The notes beneath the pieces were generated by a model. That model did not search any database. It worked only from the letters and a program-made list of their open reading frames with translations, and was not told where the DNA came from. Shown piece after piece: positions 14,206 through 22,800 of a stretch of DNA of 64,000 nt (its first letter is position 1; the number at the start of each line of letters is the position of its first letter). The DNA is from DAOUBP01 sp964474695 (lineage in GTDB: Bacteria; Chloroflexota; Anaerolineae; CG2-30-64-16), in NCBI GenBank assembly GCA_964474695.1, contig CAYYTK010000010.1:1-64000 (forward strand). Direction: 5' to 3'. The position numbers and the translations under genes are program-made.

Positions 14206-16148
14206 CACTCCACCTGGTACGGCACGTCGGTGATCACTACGCCGGGTTTGAAGAGCAAGGCAAATCGCAGCCAGGTCGCGGTTTGGGCATGCAGCAGGTT
14301 ATGCCAGCGGCGCTTGGGCACGAACTGCGGCACCACGATGGTAATGATCTCGTTAGGCTGGCGTTTCTTGATGATATCTTCGACATAGCGCAGCAACGGC
14401 TCAACCAGCAGCCGGTAGGGGGATTCCAGGATCACCAGGCGCACCCCTTGCCCCCATGTTTCCCATTTTTGTTGGATCTTCTGCACATCCGCTGGATCGA
14501 GGCTAACGTACACGGCGGTCACATCATCTGAAAGCACCCGCGCATAGCGCAACGCCGCCAGGCTGCCCTGGTGTACGCCGCTGAGGGGTAAGATTACCCG
14601 GTGCCGAGAGATGCGCGGCTGTTCGGCGAAGTGTTCCAGCGACAGGCCCGCGGCCAGGGATTTGTAATGCCGGTGAATGGCGGAAAGGCCCAGCACCATC
14701 GCCGGGATCAAGATCAGCACGACCCAGGCGCCGTCTCGGAATTTGGTCACGGCGAAGACCAATGTAACGATCGTGGTGCACAGTGCTCCGAAGCCGTTGA
14801 TGGATAGCTTCGCCTGCCACCCGGACTCGTGATGCAGCACCGAACCCAACTCCGCGACCTGTTCGCCGGGCGCCAGATGCCCGACTTTCCACCAACGCCG
14901 CGCCATGCCGGCCTGGGCAAGGGTGAACGAAAGAAACACGCCGATCGCATAGAGTGGGATCAGGCCGGTGACGCTGGCCTTGAAGATGACGATCAGCAGA
15001 CAGGCAATGAGCGCTAACGCCCCGATGCCGTATGAATAGACCAGCCGGCTGCCGCGAAACGCCAATTGGCGCGGCAGGAAACCATCGGCGGCCAGCAGTG
15101 CGCTCAGGCGCGGAAAGCCCGCATAGGAAGTATTGGCGGCCATCACCAGGATGACCATGGTTGCTCCGATGACTGCCAGATACAATGCGTTCCGGCCGCC
15201 GAACGCCGTGCGGGCCAACTGCGAGATCACCGTCTCGGTCTCCGAAGGGATAGCGCCGATCGCGCCCGACAGGAAGGTGATGGCGAGGAATAGCGCCCCC
15301 AGGATGGCGGACATCCAGATCAGCGTGATGCCGGCATTGCGGCTGCGCGGCTCCCGAAATGCCGTGATGCCGTTGGAGATGGCTTCGACGCCGGTGAGCG
15401 CCGTGGTGCCGCTGGAAAACGCATGCAGGATCAGAAACAGCGAGACCGCCTGGCCGGTATGGACCATCTCCAGGGGCGGCGGCTCGATGACCTGGCCTAG
15501 CGAGCCAGCGATGTATTTGAAAAGCCCGACGCCGACGGTTAAGAACATCATCAGCACGAAAAAGTAGCTTGGGATCGCAAAGGCCGCGCCGGCCTCACGC
15601 ACACCGCGCAAGTTCACCAGCATCATAAACAACACGAGCCCAACGGCCAATTCCACACGGCGGTCGTACAGGTTGGGGAACGCCGAGGTGATTTGTGCGA
15701 TGCCGGATGAAATCGAGACGGCAACGGTCAGGATATAATCCGTGAGGAGTGACGCGCCCGCGACTTTTGCCGCCAGGTCGCCGAGATTATCGCGTGCCAC
15801 GATGTAGGCGCCGCCGCCGTTCTGATAGGCGCGGATGATTTGTTCGTAAGACAGGGTGACAATGGCTAACAGCCCGACAATTACGATCGAGATCGGAAAC
15901 GCGTAGCCGAAAGCGAGCGTGCCGGCCCCGGCCAGGATGAACAGGATTTCCTGCGTGGCATAGGCCGTGGAAGACAAGGCGTCCGACGCAAAGACCGCCA
16001 GGCCGATGAGCTTGCCGATGGCTTCGTTAGGAGCATCGGCTGTTGGCAAAGGGCGGCCGATCAGCCATGTGCGCCATGATCGGCGCGGCGTAACCTCATC
16101 CTTTCGATGCTGGACCGGTGCACCCTGGTCTTGATGTGATATCGACAT
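14205..16148 (-). CDS. kimA: KimA-type high-affinity potassium importer
   Basis: This is a 647-residue APC-superfamily membrane protein with about 12 helices followed by a cytosolic C-terminal domain, as in Bacillus KimA (YdaO). FASDALSSTAYATQEIL, NGGGAYIVARDNLG, DYILTVAVSIS, FSSGTTALTGVEAISNGI and the C-terminal PQFVPKRRWHNLLH match that family block by block. In Bacillus it is a K+/H+ symporter inhibited by c-di-AMP. The divergent neighbours are two TrkA/RCK proteins, which supports a potassium role. The promoter at 16188-16216 leaves only about 33 nt of leader, too short for a c-di-AMP riboswitch. Confidence 0.9.
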   Translation of the reverse strand: MSISHQDQGAPVQHRKDEVTPRRSWRTWLIGRPLPTADAPNEAIGKLIGLAVFASDALSSTAYATQEILFILAGAGTLAFGYAFPISIVIVGLLAIVTLSYEQIIRAYQNGGGAYIVARDNLGDLAAKVAGASLLTDYILTVAVSISSGIAQITSAFPNLYDRRVELAVGLVLFMMLVNLRGVREAGAAFAIPSYFFVLMMFLTVGVGLFKYIAGSLGQVIEPPPLEMVHTGQAVSLFLILHAFSSGTTALTGVEAISNGITAFREPRSRNAGITLIWMSAILGALFLAITFLSGAIGAIPSETETVISQLARTAFGGRNALYLAVIGATMVILVMAANTSYAGFPRLSALLAADGFLPRQLAFRGSRLVYSYGIGALALIACLLIVIFKASVTGLIPLYAIGVFLSFTLAQAGMARRWWKVGHLAPGEQVAELGSVLHHESGWQAKLSINGFGALCTTIVTLVFAVTKFRDGAWVVLILIPAMVLGLSAIHRHYKSLAAGLSLEHFAEQPRISRHRVILPLSGVHQGSLAALRYARVLSDDVTAVYVSLDPADVQKIQQKWETWGQGVRLVILESPYRLLVEPLLRYVEDIIKKRQPNEIITIVVPQFVPKRRWHNLLHAQTATWLRFALLFKPGVVITDVPYQVE

Positions 16149-16187
16149 TGGTACAAACCTATTGGGGCAGAATAATACGTAAGGTCA

Positions 16188-16216
16188 ATTATACTCTCGA
16201 CCGGCCTGCGGGCCAA
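16188..16216 (-). promoter_or_regulatory. Candidate kimA promoter
   Basis: TTGGCC (16216-16211) and a perfect TATAAT (16193-16188) are separated by 17 bases on the minus strand, with initiation near 16181. It is back to back with the trkA promoter 40 bp away, so a common regulator could act on both. Confidence 0.72.
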
Positions 16217-16255
16217 GTTGCCGTGAGGTGCGCTAAAGGAGAGCGTGAGAGGCAC

Positions 16256-16284
16256 TTGACGCCGCGACCGAATCAGGGTATGAT
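16256..16284 (+). promoter_or_regulatory. Candidate promoter of the trkA-trkA-tetR operon
   Basis: TTGACG (16256-16261) and TATGAT (16279-16284) are separated by 17 bases. Transcription would start near 16291, immediately before the hairpin at 16306-16337. Confidence 0.75.
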
Positions 16285-16305
16285 AAATCACGCTATCGGC
16301 TAGGG

Positions 16306-16337
16306 GGGACAGGCGCTGCGCCTGCGTCCCTTTTTTT
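16306..16337 (+). terminator. Intrinsic terminator hairpin in the trkA leader
   Basis: GGGACAGGCG pairs with CGCCT and GTCCC across a two-base bulge, and seven T follow at once (16331-16337). It begins about 15 bases after the predicted start and ends just before the trkA ribosome-binding site, so it would block the operon unless opened. Confidence 0.75.
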
Positions 16338-16349
16338 ATGGAGCAAATC

Positions 16350-16994
16350 ATGAAAGTCATTGTTGTCGGTTGTGGCCGGATCGGCGCTCAACTTGCCAAC
16401 CGGATGTTCCAGGCAGGCCACCAGGTCACCGTAATCGATGCCGTTGAATCGGCCTTCGAAGCCTTGGATCCGGAGTTCCGGGGGCGCACCCTTGAGGGCG
16501 ATGTGTTGGCCGAGGACATGCTGCGTCGCGCCGGCATCGAAACCGCGGATGGCCTGGCTGCCGTGACCAGCTCGGATTCTCTCAATGTGGTCATCGCGCA
16601 CGTGGCCCGCACCGTGTATGCCGTCAAAAACGTGGTCGCGCGTAACTATGAGCCGAGGTGGCAGTTGCTGTACGACGTGTTCGACATCCAGACGGTGGGT
16701 CCTGGCAGTTGGGGCTCACAACGCATGGAAGAGATGCTGTCCGACGTCTCGCTGCGCACGATCTTCTCGGCCGGCAACGGCGAGGTTGAAGTTTATGAGG
16801 TGCCGGTGCCCGAAGCCTGGCAGGGCCGGCGGCTGGGCGACATCGCGAGTCATAGCAGTTGCTTGCCGATTTCACTCACGCGGGCCGGCAGAGCTTCGAT
16901 GCCCACGGCTGACACCATCCTTCACGCCGGGGATTATTTGCATCTGAGCGCGACTTTCGAGGGCATCGAAGCGTTGCGCAAGCGACTCGGTTGA
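16350..16994 (+). CDS. TrkA/RCK potassium transport regulatory protein
   Basis: This 214-residue cytosolic protein has an RCK_N Rossmann domain (VVGCGRIGAQLA, residues 4-15, with Asp29 ending strand 2 as in NAD binders) and a C-terminal TrkA_C domain from about residue 135. Such proteins gate Trk/Ktr channels in response to nucleotides. I chose ATG 16350 because GGAG precedes it by 6 bases; ATG 16338 directly abuts the terminator T-tract. A second, different TrkA-like gene follows 15 bp later. No trkH/ktrB channel gene is in the window, so the partner may be KimA or lie elsewhere. Confidence 0.9.
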   Translation: MKVIVVGCGRIGAQLANRMFQAGHQVTVIDAVESAFEALDPEFRGRTLEGDVLAEDMLRRAGIETADGLAAVTSSDSLNVVIAHVARTVYAVKNVVARNYEPRWQLLYDVFDIQTVGPGSWGSQRMEEMLSDVSLRTIFSAGNGEVEVYEVPVPEAWQGRRLGDIASHSSCLPISLTRAGRASMPTADTILHAGDYLHLSATFEGIEALRKRLG

Positions 16995-17009
16995 CACCAG
17001 GAGAGTGCT

Positions 17010-17708
17010 ATGTTAGTGCTGATTGCTGGGGGTGGCCGCACCGGCACCCAGTTGGCGATGACCTTGTTGGCCCAGGGGCACCAGGTCCGTGTGATCGAAC
17101 ACCGCCGGGAATTGTTGAGCCGCATTCATCGCGAGCTGCCGACCGAGGTGATCTACGAAGGGGTGGCCATCGATCCTGCTGTCCTCGAGCAGGCGGGCAT
17201 CCGCGAGGCCCAGGTGGTGGCAGCGATCACCACGGTGGATGCCGACAACCTGGCGCTGTGTTACATGGCGCGTGCGCGCTACAACGTAGGCAGAACGATT
17301 GCGCGCGTCAACAATCCCCGCACCGCCTGGCTCTTCGACAGTAAATTCTACGTCGATGTGCAGGTGAATCAGGCTACGATCATCTCCAGCCTCATCGAGG
17401 AGGAGATGTCACTGGGCGACATGATGACGCTGCTGAAGCTGCGCCGCGGCCAGTTTTCGCTGGTCGAGGAGAAGATTCCGGCCGGCGCGAAGGCTTTGGA
17501 TGTCCCGCTGAAGGATCTGAAGCTGCCCGATGAGTGCGTCATCTCCGCCATCATCCGCAAGGGGGAGATGGTTGTGCCGCGCGGCGCCACCCGGTTCGAG
17601 GTCGGCGACGAAGTGCTGGCGATTGTCAGCCAGGACGCATTGGATGATTTGGCTGCTCTCTTTGCCCGGCCGTCTGGGGCCAAGGGCGCAGTTCAGCAGG
17701 CCGGGTGA
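17010..17708 (+). CDS. TrkA/RCK potassium transport regulatory protein (second copy)
   Basis: The 232-residue protein has the same RCK_N (LIAGGGRTGTQLA, residues 4-16) and TrkA_C layout as its neighbour. The residue ending strand 2 is Glu (VIEHRRE) instead of Asp, which suggests a different nucleotide preference. The C-terminal part ends with VPRGATRFEVGDEVLAIV, a typical TrkA_C closing strand. AGGAG lies 6 bases before the ATG. Adjacent, non-identical RCK genes suggest a heteromeric gating ring. The gene is followed after 9 bp by a TetR regulator. Confidence 0.9.
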   Translation: MLVLIAGGGRTGTQLAMTLLAQGHQVRVIEHRRELLSRIHRELPTEVIYEGVAIDPAVLEQAGIREAQVVAAITTVDADNLALCYMARARYNVGRTIARVNNPRTAWLFDSKFYVDVQVNQATIISSLIEEEMSLGDMMTLLKLRRGQFSLVEEKIPAGAKALDVPLKDLKLPDECVISAIIRKGEMVVPRGATRFEVGDEVLAIVSQDALDDLAALFARPSGAKGAVQQAG

Positions 17709-17717
17709 GGCCGGCTG

Positions 17718-18332
17718 ATGGCTACTTCCCCTACCGGAAAGCGTGAGCTGGGCAAGCTGGAGCGCCGCGAGCGGCTGTACGAGGCCGCCGTTGCGCTCTT
17801 TCGCGAACAGGGCTATCAGGCCACCACCGTGGATCAGATCACCCGGCGTGCGGGGCTGGCCAAGGGCACGTTCTTCAACTACTTCGCCACGAAAGACGCG
17901 GTGCTGCGCTACATCGGCGTGCATGCGATCGGCCGCCTCAGCGCGGCCAGCCTGGTCGGGGGCAGCGTCTCGGCCGTGGGCAACCTGAAGCGGTTCATGT
18001 CAGCCCTCGCGGACAGCATCGAGCGCGATCGCGACCTGGTCAAGTTGATCTTCGCCAAAGGCATCAGCGTGACCGACTTGTTGTGCGGCGACGCGGGAGG
18101 CTTCAGCATCCGGCCCACCGCGTCGCTGCTCATCCGCCGGGCGCAATATCAGCAGGAAGTCAACCGGCTGCTCGATCCGGACACCCTGGCCATGACGCTC
18201 GATGCCTTGTATCTGCAGCAGTTGGTGCTCTGGTGCGAGACCGAGCCGCCCTATCCCCTGGGCGAACGTTTCACGGGCGTCGCCGACCTGCTCATGATGG
18301 GCATGGCTGCTCGCCAGCCCAGTATGGTATAA
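17718..18332 (+). CDS. TetR/AcrR family transcriptional regulator
   Basis: The 204-residue protein has a TetR N-terminal DNA-binding domain: RERLYEAAVALFREQGYQ leads into a helix-turn-helix with TTVDQITRRAGLAKGTFFNYFATKDAVL (about residues 35-62, split here). The rest is an all-helical ligand domain with no recognisable ligand signature. GAGG lies 7 bases before the ATG. It is in an apparent operon with the two TrkA genes and rsmG, so it may control the divergent kimA/trkA promoters; that is inference from position only. Confidence 0.9.
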   Translation: MATSPTGKRELGKLERRERLYEAAVALFREQGYQATTVDQITRRAGLAKGTFFNYFATKDAVLRYIGVHAIGRLSAASLVGGSVSAVGNLKRFMSALADSIERDRDLVKLIFAKGISVTDLLCGDAGGFSIRPTASLLIRRAQYQQEVNRLLDPDTLAMTLDALYLQQLVLWCETEPPYPLGERFTGVADLLMMGMAARQPSMV

Positions 18333-18340
18333 TCCCTACC

Positions 18341-19132
18341 ATGCAACGTCTCACCGCTGGCGCAGCGCAAATGGGATTGAACCTGCTCCCTTCGCAGGTA
18401 GCGGCGTTTCAGGTTTACACGCAGGAATTGCTGGCGTGGAACGCCCAGTTCAACCTGACCGCCATCACCGAGCCTGAGCAAGTGGAGCTGCGGCACTTCC
18501 TCGATTCGCTGGCGCTGATCCCCGCCTTGGCTGCCCTGGATGGGGTGACGGTGCCGGTGGTTCTCAGCCGCAGCCTGCGCACGGTTGACGTGGGCACGGG
18601 CGCCGGGTTCCCGGGCCTGGCGCTGCGTGTCGTGTGGCCCCGCCTGCGCCTCTCCCTGATAGAAGCAACGGCCAAGAAGGTGCGCTTCATCGAGCACGTG
18701 GCCGGTAGGCTCGGCATGTCCGATGTGCAGCCGGTGCAAGGCCGCGCCGAGGAGTTGGGCCTGCGCGAGTCGCATCGGGCCGTTTATGACCTGGTGCTGG
18801 CGCGGGCGGTGGCGCCGCTGCCCACGTTGGTGGAGTATTTGCTGCCCCTCGCGCGGCGCGGGGGCCGGGTAGTGGCGTACAAGGGGGCAGCCGCGCATGA
18901 AGAGGCCCTGGCCGCGGAACAGGCCATCCGGCTGCTGGGCGGCCACCTCACCAGGCTCATCTCGGTGGAAATCCCCGGGCTGGCTGAGACGCGTGTGCTG
19001 GTAGTCATCGACAAGATCGCACAAACGCCGGACGGTTACCCGCGAGGCCGCGGCTTGCCGAGGAAGCAGCCCCTGGGCCGCTCTCCGGGCGCGGCCTCCC
19101 CGGATGACGATGAGGCCTACGCCGGGACCTGA
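18341..19132 (+). CDS. rsmG: 16S rRNA (guanine527-N7)-methyltransferase
   Basis: RsmG methylates G527 of 16S rRNA with S-adenosylmethionine. The 263-residue protein has WNAQFNLTAIT, the SAM-binding motif VDVGTGAGFPGLALR (about 84-98), the LARAVAPLPTLVEY block and the C-terminal YPRGRGLPRKQPL. ATG at 18341 follows the tetR stop by 8 bp and gives the normal family N-terminus. There is no clear Shine-Dalgarno, so it may be coupled to the upstream gene. It is slightly longer than usual because of a C-terminal extension of about 20 residues. Confidence 0.95.
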   Translation: MQRLTAGAAQMGLNLLPSQVAAFQVYTQELLAWNAQFNLTAITEPEQVELRHFLDSLALIPALAALDGVTVPVVLSRSLRTVDVGTGAGFPGLALRVVWPRLRLSLIEATAKKVRFIEHVAGRLGMSDVQPVQGRAEELGLRESHRAVYDLVLARAVAPLPTLVEYLLPLARRGGRVVAYKGAAAHEEALAAEQAIRLLGGHLTRLISVEIPGLAETRVLVVIDKIAQTPDGYPRGRGLPRKQPLGRSPGAASPDDDEAYAGT

Positions 19133-19136
19133 AACG

Positions 19137-20288
19137 ATGCCACAGAGTATCCCCCAGCGCGTTCTGGTGATTTCCCCTGTCGGGGTGAGCGTGAATCCGT
19201 ACATCGGCCTGTTCTGCGATGGCCTGGCTGCGGCCGGCGCGGACGTTCGCCTGGCGCCGGTGCTCGCTGCGGGAGATTTGACCGGCGACCGCCGTCCGGA
19301 CGTGATCCACCTCCACTGGCTTGACCGTTACGACCTACCCCCCGGTATCACCGTTCGATCCTTGCGCGGCGCGCGCGACCTGCCGCGGCGCGCCTTGCGG
19401 CGCGTGGTCGAGGGCGCGGCCAACGCGCGGCCGGTCTACCAGGTCCGGCGCTGGTGGCGGCTGCGCCGTCTCTTCCGCCAGCTTGCCTGCTTTCAAAGGC
19501 AAGGCGGGCGGGTGGCGTTTACGGTGCACAATCTCCAACCCCACGAGGACGCCGGCCGCGCCGATCACTGGGGCATGATGGAGATCATCCGCCGGGCCGA
19601 TGTCATCCATGTTCACGACAGCAGCACGGTGGCCGCGTTGGAAGCCAGGGTCGGGCCGCGCCAGGGCGTCGTCGTGGCGCCGCACGGTCACTATCTGGCG
19701 GCCTATCCCAATGAGGTCACGCGCGCGGAGGCGCGGGCGCGCTTGGGGTTGGCGGATGAGGCGTTCGTCTTTGTCTGCCTGGGGTTGATGCGGCCGTACA
19801 AGGGCCTGGAGGAGCTGATCCCTGCCTTTCGGGCGCTGCCCGGGGCCGAGGTGCGCTTGCTGATGGCCGGCCGGCCCAATGAGGCAAGCTACGCCCGCAA
19901 GCTGGAAACGTTGGCCGGCGATGATCCGCGCATCCGCCTGTCTCCCGGCCTGGTGCCGCCGGAGGAGGTGCAGGTTTACCTGAACGCCGCGGATGCCGGC
20001 GTGCTGCCCTATCGACAGATCACGACATCCGGCGCTGCGCTGTTGGCCTTCACCTTTGGGCTGCCGATCGTTGCTCCGGCCATCGGCGCCTTTCCGAACC
20101 TGGTGGCCGGCGCGCGCGGCATCCTCTACGACCCGGATCAGCCTGACGGGTTGGCCGGTGCGCTGCGGCAGGCGCTTCGGGCAGACCGGCGCGGCGCGCG
20201 CGGCGAGATCATGGCATGGGTGAAGCAGTTTGACTGGGCCTCGTTCGGCGCGACGCTGCTGGCGGCCTATCGCCGGAAAATGCCGTAA
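19137..20288 (+). CDS. Glycosyltransferase, GT4-like (GT-B fold)
   Basis: The 383-residue protein looks like a GT-B fold retaining glycosyltransferase. The N-terminal domain has DVIHLHWLDRYDLPPG and ADVIHVHDSSTVAAL. The C-terminal donor-binding domain has FVCLGLMRPYKGLEELIPAF and a late TTSGAALLAFTFGLPIVAPAIGAFPNLV block in which the usual E-x7-E motif is modified. The acceptor is unknown; it resembles proteins predicted to transfer sugars to lipids or polysaccharides. The start at 19137 lies 4 bp after the rsmG stop, so it is probably the last gene of this operon. A palindrome at 20290-20306 follows. Confidence 0.85.
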   Translation: MPQSIPQRVLVISPVGVSVNPYIGLFCDGLAAAGADVRLAPVLAAGDLTGDRRPDVIHLHWLDRYDLPPGITVRSLRGARDLPRRALRRVVEGAANARPVYQVRRWWRLRRLFRQLACFQRQGGRVAFTVHNLQPHEDAGRADHWGMMEIIRRADVIHVHDSSTVAALEARVGPRQGVVVAPHGHYLAAYPNEVTRAEARARLGLADEAFVFVCLGLMRPYKGLEELIPAFRALPGAEVRLLMAGRPNEASYARKLETLAGDDPRIRLSPGLVPPEEVQVYLNAADAGVLPYRQITTSGAALLAFTFGLPIVAPAIGAFPNLVAGARGILYDPDQPDGLAGALRQALRADRRGARGEIMAWVKQFDWASFGATLLAAYRRKMP

Positions 20289-20289
20289 G

Positions 20290-20306
20290 GCAAGCCGCCG
20301 GCTTGC
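20290..20306. repeat. Palindrome between convergent genes
   Basis: GCAAGCCG and CGGCTTGC are perfectly complementary around one base. The sequence and its flanks (a nearby CGCATTACA) resemble one unit of the 32-bp tandem array at 1-198. It may act as a bidirectional terminator, but there is no U-tract. Confidence 0.6.
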
Positions 20307-20312
20307 ACCGCA

Positions 20313-21203
20313 TTACAACTCGTGCACCAAAACCGACAGCACCGGATCGGCCTGCCGGAACCCCAATGATGCATAGAGTTGCCGGGAGATGGCATTGCTG
20401 GCCTGGGTATTGAGCGCCAGCCCCGGGGCGCCCGTTTCATACGCGTAGCGCAAGCTGTCAGCCACCAGTTGCCGGCCAATGCCGCGGCCCTGTGCCCTGG
20501 GGTGGACGGCGGCCCGGTTCAAGTGGGCGTAGCTCTCAAGCGAACGGCGCGCGGTGAGAGCGAAGCCGGCGGGTTCGTCCTCCAGATAGGCTACGGTGGC
20601 CCGGTCCGCGGTGAGCAGCCAGCTAATGACGGCCGCATCGTCGTAACGCCAGAGCGGGGCAAAAGCCGCGGCATTCAACGCCAGGATCGTGTCAACATCG
20701 CGCATGTCGGCCGCTTGCAGCCGCGCCACCGCGACCAGCTCAGGCGGCAGGCCGGGGTTGGCGTGCACGTAACTGACCACCTGATCCACCTCGGCGAACC
20801 CCACTCCCCGGAGGCCGCGTTTCAGCCAGCCCAGCGCGGTCAGGCAGGTCAAACCGGTGCAGCCAGCGGCCAGCAGCGCGGGGATGGCCTGGCTCAGCAA
20901 AGGGGCGAGGACCGTTTCGACCGCCCAGTCGGCGTCGACGGCAACCAGGTTGAGATCAGCCCAGTCCTCTGGCGGCGACCCGGCCGGCGCGCGCGCCGTC
21001 ACGCCCAGGAAGCCGGCCACCTCCCGGCGCGCGAAAGCGATGGTGCTCAGCCCACTCTGGAGCGCGGCTGCCTGATCATCCGCCGTCAGGCCGCCGTGCC
21101 GCCGCCATGTGCCGCTCAGCAGGGCGCTCACCTGCGCCCGGTCGGCCGGGAGCGCCGGCCGCGCCGTAATGGGGTCGTTGCGGTTCGATTGCCACCAACT
21201 CAT
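20313..21203 (-). CDS. Tandem GNAT-family N-acetyltransferase
   Basis: The 296-residue protein has two GNAT-like halves. The N-terminal half (about 15-140) is degenerate. The C-terminal half (about 155-296) has the acetyl-CoA loop RAQGRGIGRQLVADSLRYA (about 239-257) and ends with NAISRQLYASLGFRQAD, a standard motif B. DRATVAYLEDEPAGFAL fits the strand before motif A. The substrate cannot be told. It converges with the glycosyltransferase and is followed upstream by a DUF4342 gene. There is no clear Shine-Dalgarno at ATG 21203, so the start is uncertain. Confidence 0.85.
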   Translation of the reverse strand: MSWWQSNRNDPITARPALPADRAQVSALLSGTWRRHGGLTADDQAAALQSGLSTIAFARREVAGFLGVTARAPAGSPPEDWADLNLVAVDADWAVETVLAPLLSQAIPALLAAGCTGLTCLTALGWLKRGLRGVGFAEVDQVVSYVHANPGLPPELVAVARLQAADMRDVDTILALNAAAFAPLWRYDDAAVISWLLTADRATVAYLEDEPAGFALTARRSLESYAHLNRAAVHPRAQGRGIGRQLVADSLRYAYETGAPGLALNTQASNAISRQLYASLGFRQADPVLSVLVHEL

Positions 21204-21251
21204 GGGGTCAGTATGCCACAGGCATCACCGGGCTGGCAAGGAGGTCCCCGG

Positions 21252-21521
21252 TCACGCCTCGGGCGGCGCCGCGGGCTCTTTCTCGACGATGATGGTGCAG
21301 TCCGAGACCACGGCCGCGATCGCACCGACTGCGGCCAGGGTGGGCATCAACAGCACGCCGACTACGCCGATCGTCAGCGGGATCTCGATCAAAGTCTTGC
21401 CCTCTTCGTTCTTGATGATGATGCGGCGGATGTTGCCTTCATGCAGGAGCTGTTTCACCGAGCCGATCAGGGCCTCGCCCGTGACTTTAAACTCTTCGGT
21501 TTGTGTCTGTTTTTCGCTCAC
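21252..21521 (-). CDS. DUF4342 domain protein
   Basis: This 89-residue protein has the DUF4342 pattern: EEFKVTGEALIGSVKQLLHEGNIRRI, then NEEGKTLIEIPLTIGVVG and a hydrophobic stretch (about 50-72). Members elsewhere are found alone or near stress genes and have no established function. The single hydrophobic segment could be a membrane helix or an amphipathic core. GTG at 21521 is used because AAAGGAG lies 9 bases upstream. It is probably cotranscribed with the downstream acetyltransferase, 48 bp away. Confidence 0.85.
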   Translation of the reverse strand: MSEKQTQTEEFKVTGEALIGSVKQLLHEGNIRRIIIKNEEGKTLIEIPLTIGVVGVLLMPTLAAVGAIAAVVSDCTIIVEKEPAAPPEA

Positions 21522-21846
21522 GTCAGGATGCTCCTTTCAAACTGTATGCCGTACTCGTGCTTCGAGAATATTACGCAAGATGAAGCTCCAGGGTTGCAGG
21601 GCGAAATCATCGTGCGGTGGATGCCGGACGACCGCATGTGTCCATTGCGAGTTGCTCATTCTATCGCCCTTGCAATGACCGGTCATAGGTAGCTGGCCTG
21701 GCATGTCTGCTCAGGGTGCTCCGCTGGCGCCTACATTTGGAATCCCCGGGTATGCGACAAAAGTCAATGACCTGATGCTTAGGTGTGCTATAATGTGATC
21801 CAATCTTCGGAGTTTCCGGGCAGTCGGTTGCCAGGAGAATAAGGAG
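21522..21846. promoter_or_regulatory. Intergenic region with candidate promoter of the UbiA-family gene
   Basis: This 325-bp divergent spacer has no convincing gene. On the plus strand a perfect TATAAT lies at 21789-21794, with only a weak -35 (AATGAC) 17 bases upstream. AGGAG precedes the ATG at 21847. Nothing else was recognised. Confidence 0.5.
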
Positions 21847-22788
21847 ATGGCGAGAGTGGAACAAGGAGAGACCAGACGAGAGATGGGAATGATCCCTGGA
21901 GCGTTGCACGAAGCGCAGCACGCGCTGCGCACCGCGCGCCACGCACTGCGCCGCTACTGGCCTCTGATCAAGAGCCTGCAGACGAGCCTGCTGCTGACGA
22001 CCGGCATCGCAGGCTATTTGAGCGCGGTCGGGCCTTCCGGGCGCTGGAGCACGCTGGTGGGGATGGCAGGCAGCCTGTTCCTGACCATCAGCGGCAGCAC
22101 CGTGCTGAATATGGCTTACGATGCCGACATCGACGCGGTGATGAAGCGCACCTGTTGGCGGCCGCTGCCGAAGCACGAGGTCAGCGTGCGCGAAGCGACC
22201 GTGCTGGGGATCGTCCTTGCGGCGTTGGGCATCCTCTGGGGCCTGGCGCTGAATCCGCTCTTTGCCGGGATCGTGTCCGCCGGCCTGTTTTTCGATGTAC
22301 CGGTCTACACCATCTGGCTGAAGCGCCGGACGCCGTATTCGATCATCATCGGTGGGCTGGCAGGCGGCATGCCGGTGCTTGCCGGCCGCGCCCTGTCCAC
22401 CGGCCAGATCGATCTGATCGGCGTGATGTTGGCATTGGGTGTGCTGCTGTGGATTCCGACGCACATCCTGACGTTCGCGATGCGCTACTTCGATGATTAC
22501 CAGGCGGCCCGCGTGCCGACTTTCCCGGCGGTCTACGGGTTCTACGCGACGCGCGTGGTCGTTGCCGTGTCCAGCTTGCTGGCGGCGTTGGTGATGGGGT
22601 GGATCGCAGCGAGCATCGGCGCGCGCCTGGGATTCTTGTGGGCGCTGGGCGTCCTGGGCTTGGGTATGCTCGGCCTGGCAGTGTTGGGCATCGTCCGGCC
22701 CTCGCGACGGGCCAGTTTTGCCTTGTTCAAGTATGCATCGCTCTATATGTTCGCCGCGATGGTTATCATCGTGGTCGCAGCCCAGTAA
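21847..22788 (+). CDS. UbiA-family prenyltransferase, protoheme IX farnesyltransferase-like
   Basis: The 313-residue integral membrane protein has about nine helices. The first Asp-rich motif reads NMAYDADIDAVMKRTCWRPLP (about 89-109, split here), very close to CtaB/CyoE (N-x3-D-x-D-x2-M-x-R-T). YTIWLKRRTPYSIIIGG and RYFDDYQAARVPTFP match the second catalytic region. CtaB makes heme O from protoheme and farnesyl diphosphate for cytochrome oxidase. No oxidase genes are in the window, and the second motif deviates, so another UbiA substrate is possible. The next membrane gene follows after 12 bp. Confidence 0.8.
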   Translation: MARVEQGETRREMGMIPGALHEAQHALRTARHALRRYWPLIKSLQTSLLLTTGIAGYLSAVGPSGRWSTLVGMAGSLFLTISGSTVLNMAYDADIDAVMKRTCWRPLPKHEVSVREATVLGIVLAALGILWGLALNPLFAGIVSAGLFFDVPVYTIWLKRRTPYSIIIGGLAGGMPVLAGRALSTGQIDLIGVMLALGVLLWIPTHILTFAMRYFDDYQAARVPTFPAVYGFYATRVVVAVSSLLAALVMGWIAASIGARLGFLWALGVLGLGMLGLAVLGIVRPSRRASFALFKYASLYMFAAMVIIVVAAQ

Positions 22789-22800
22789 AGGAGATCAAGG

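Noticed and set aside
16149..16349. c-di-AMP (ydaO-type) riboswitch before kimA
   Set aside because: The kimA leader is only about 33 nt and lacks the conserved riboswitch motifs.
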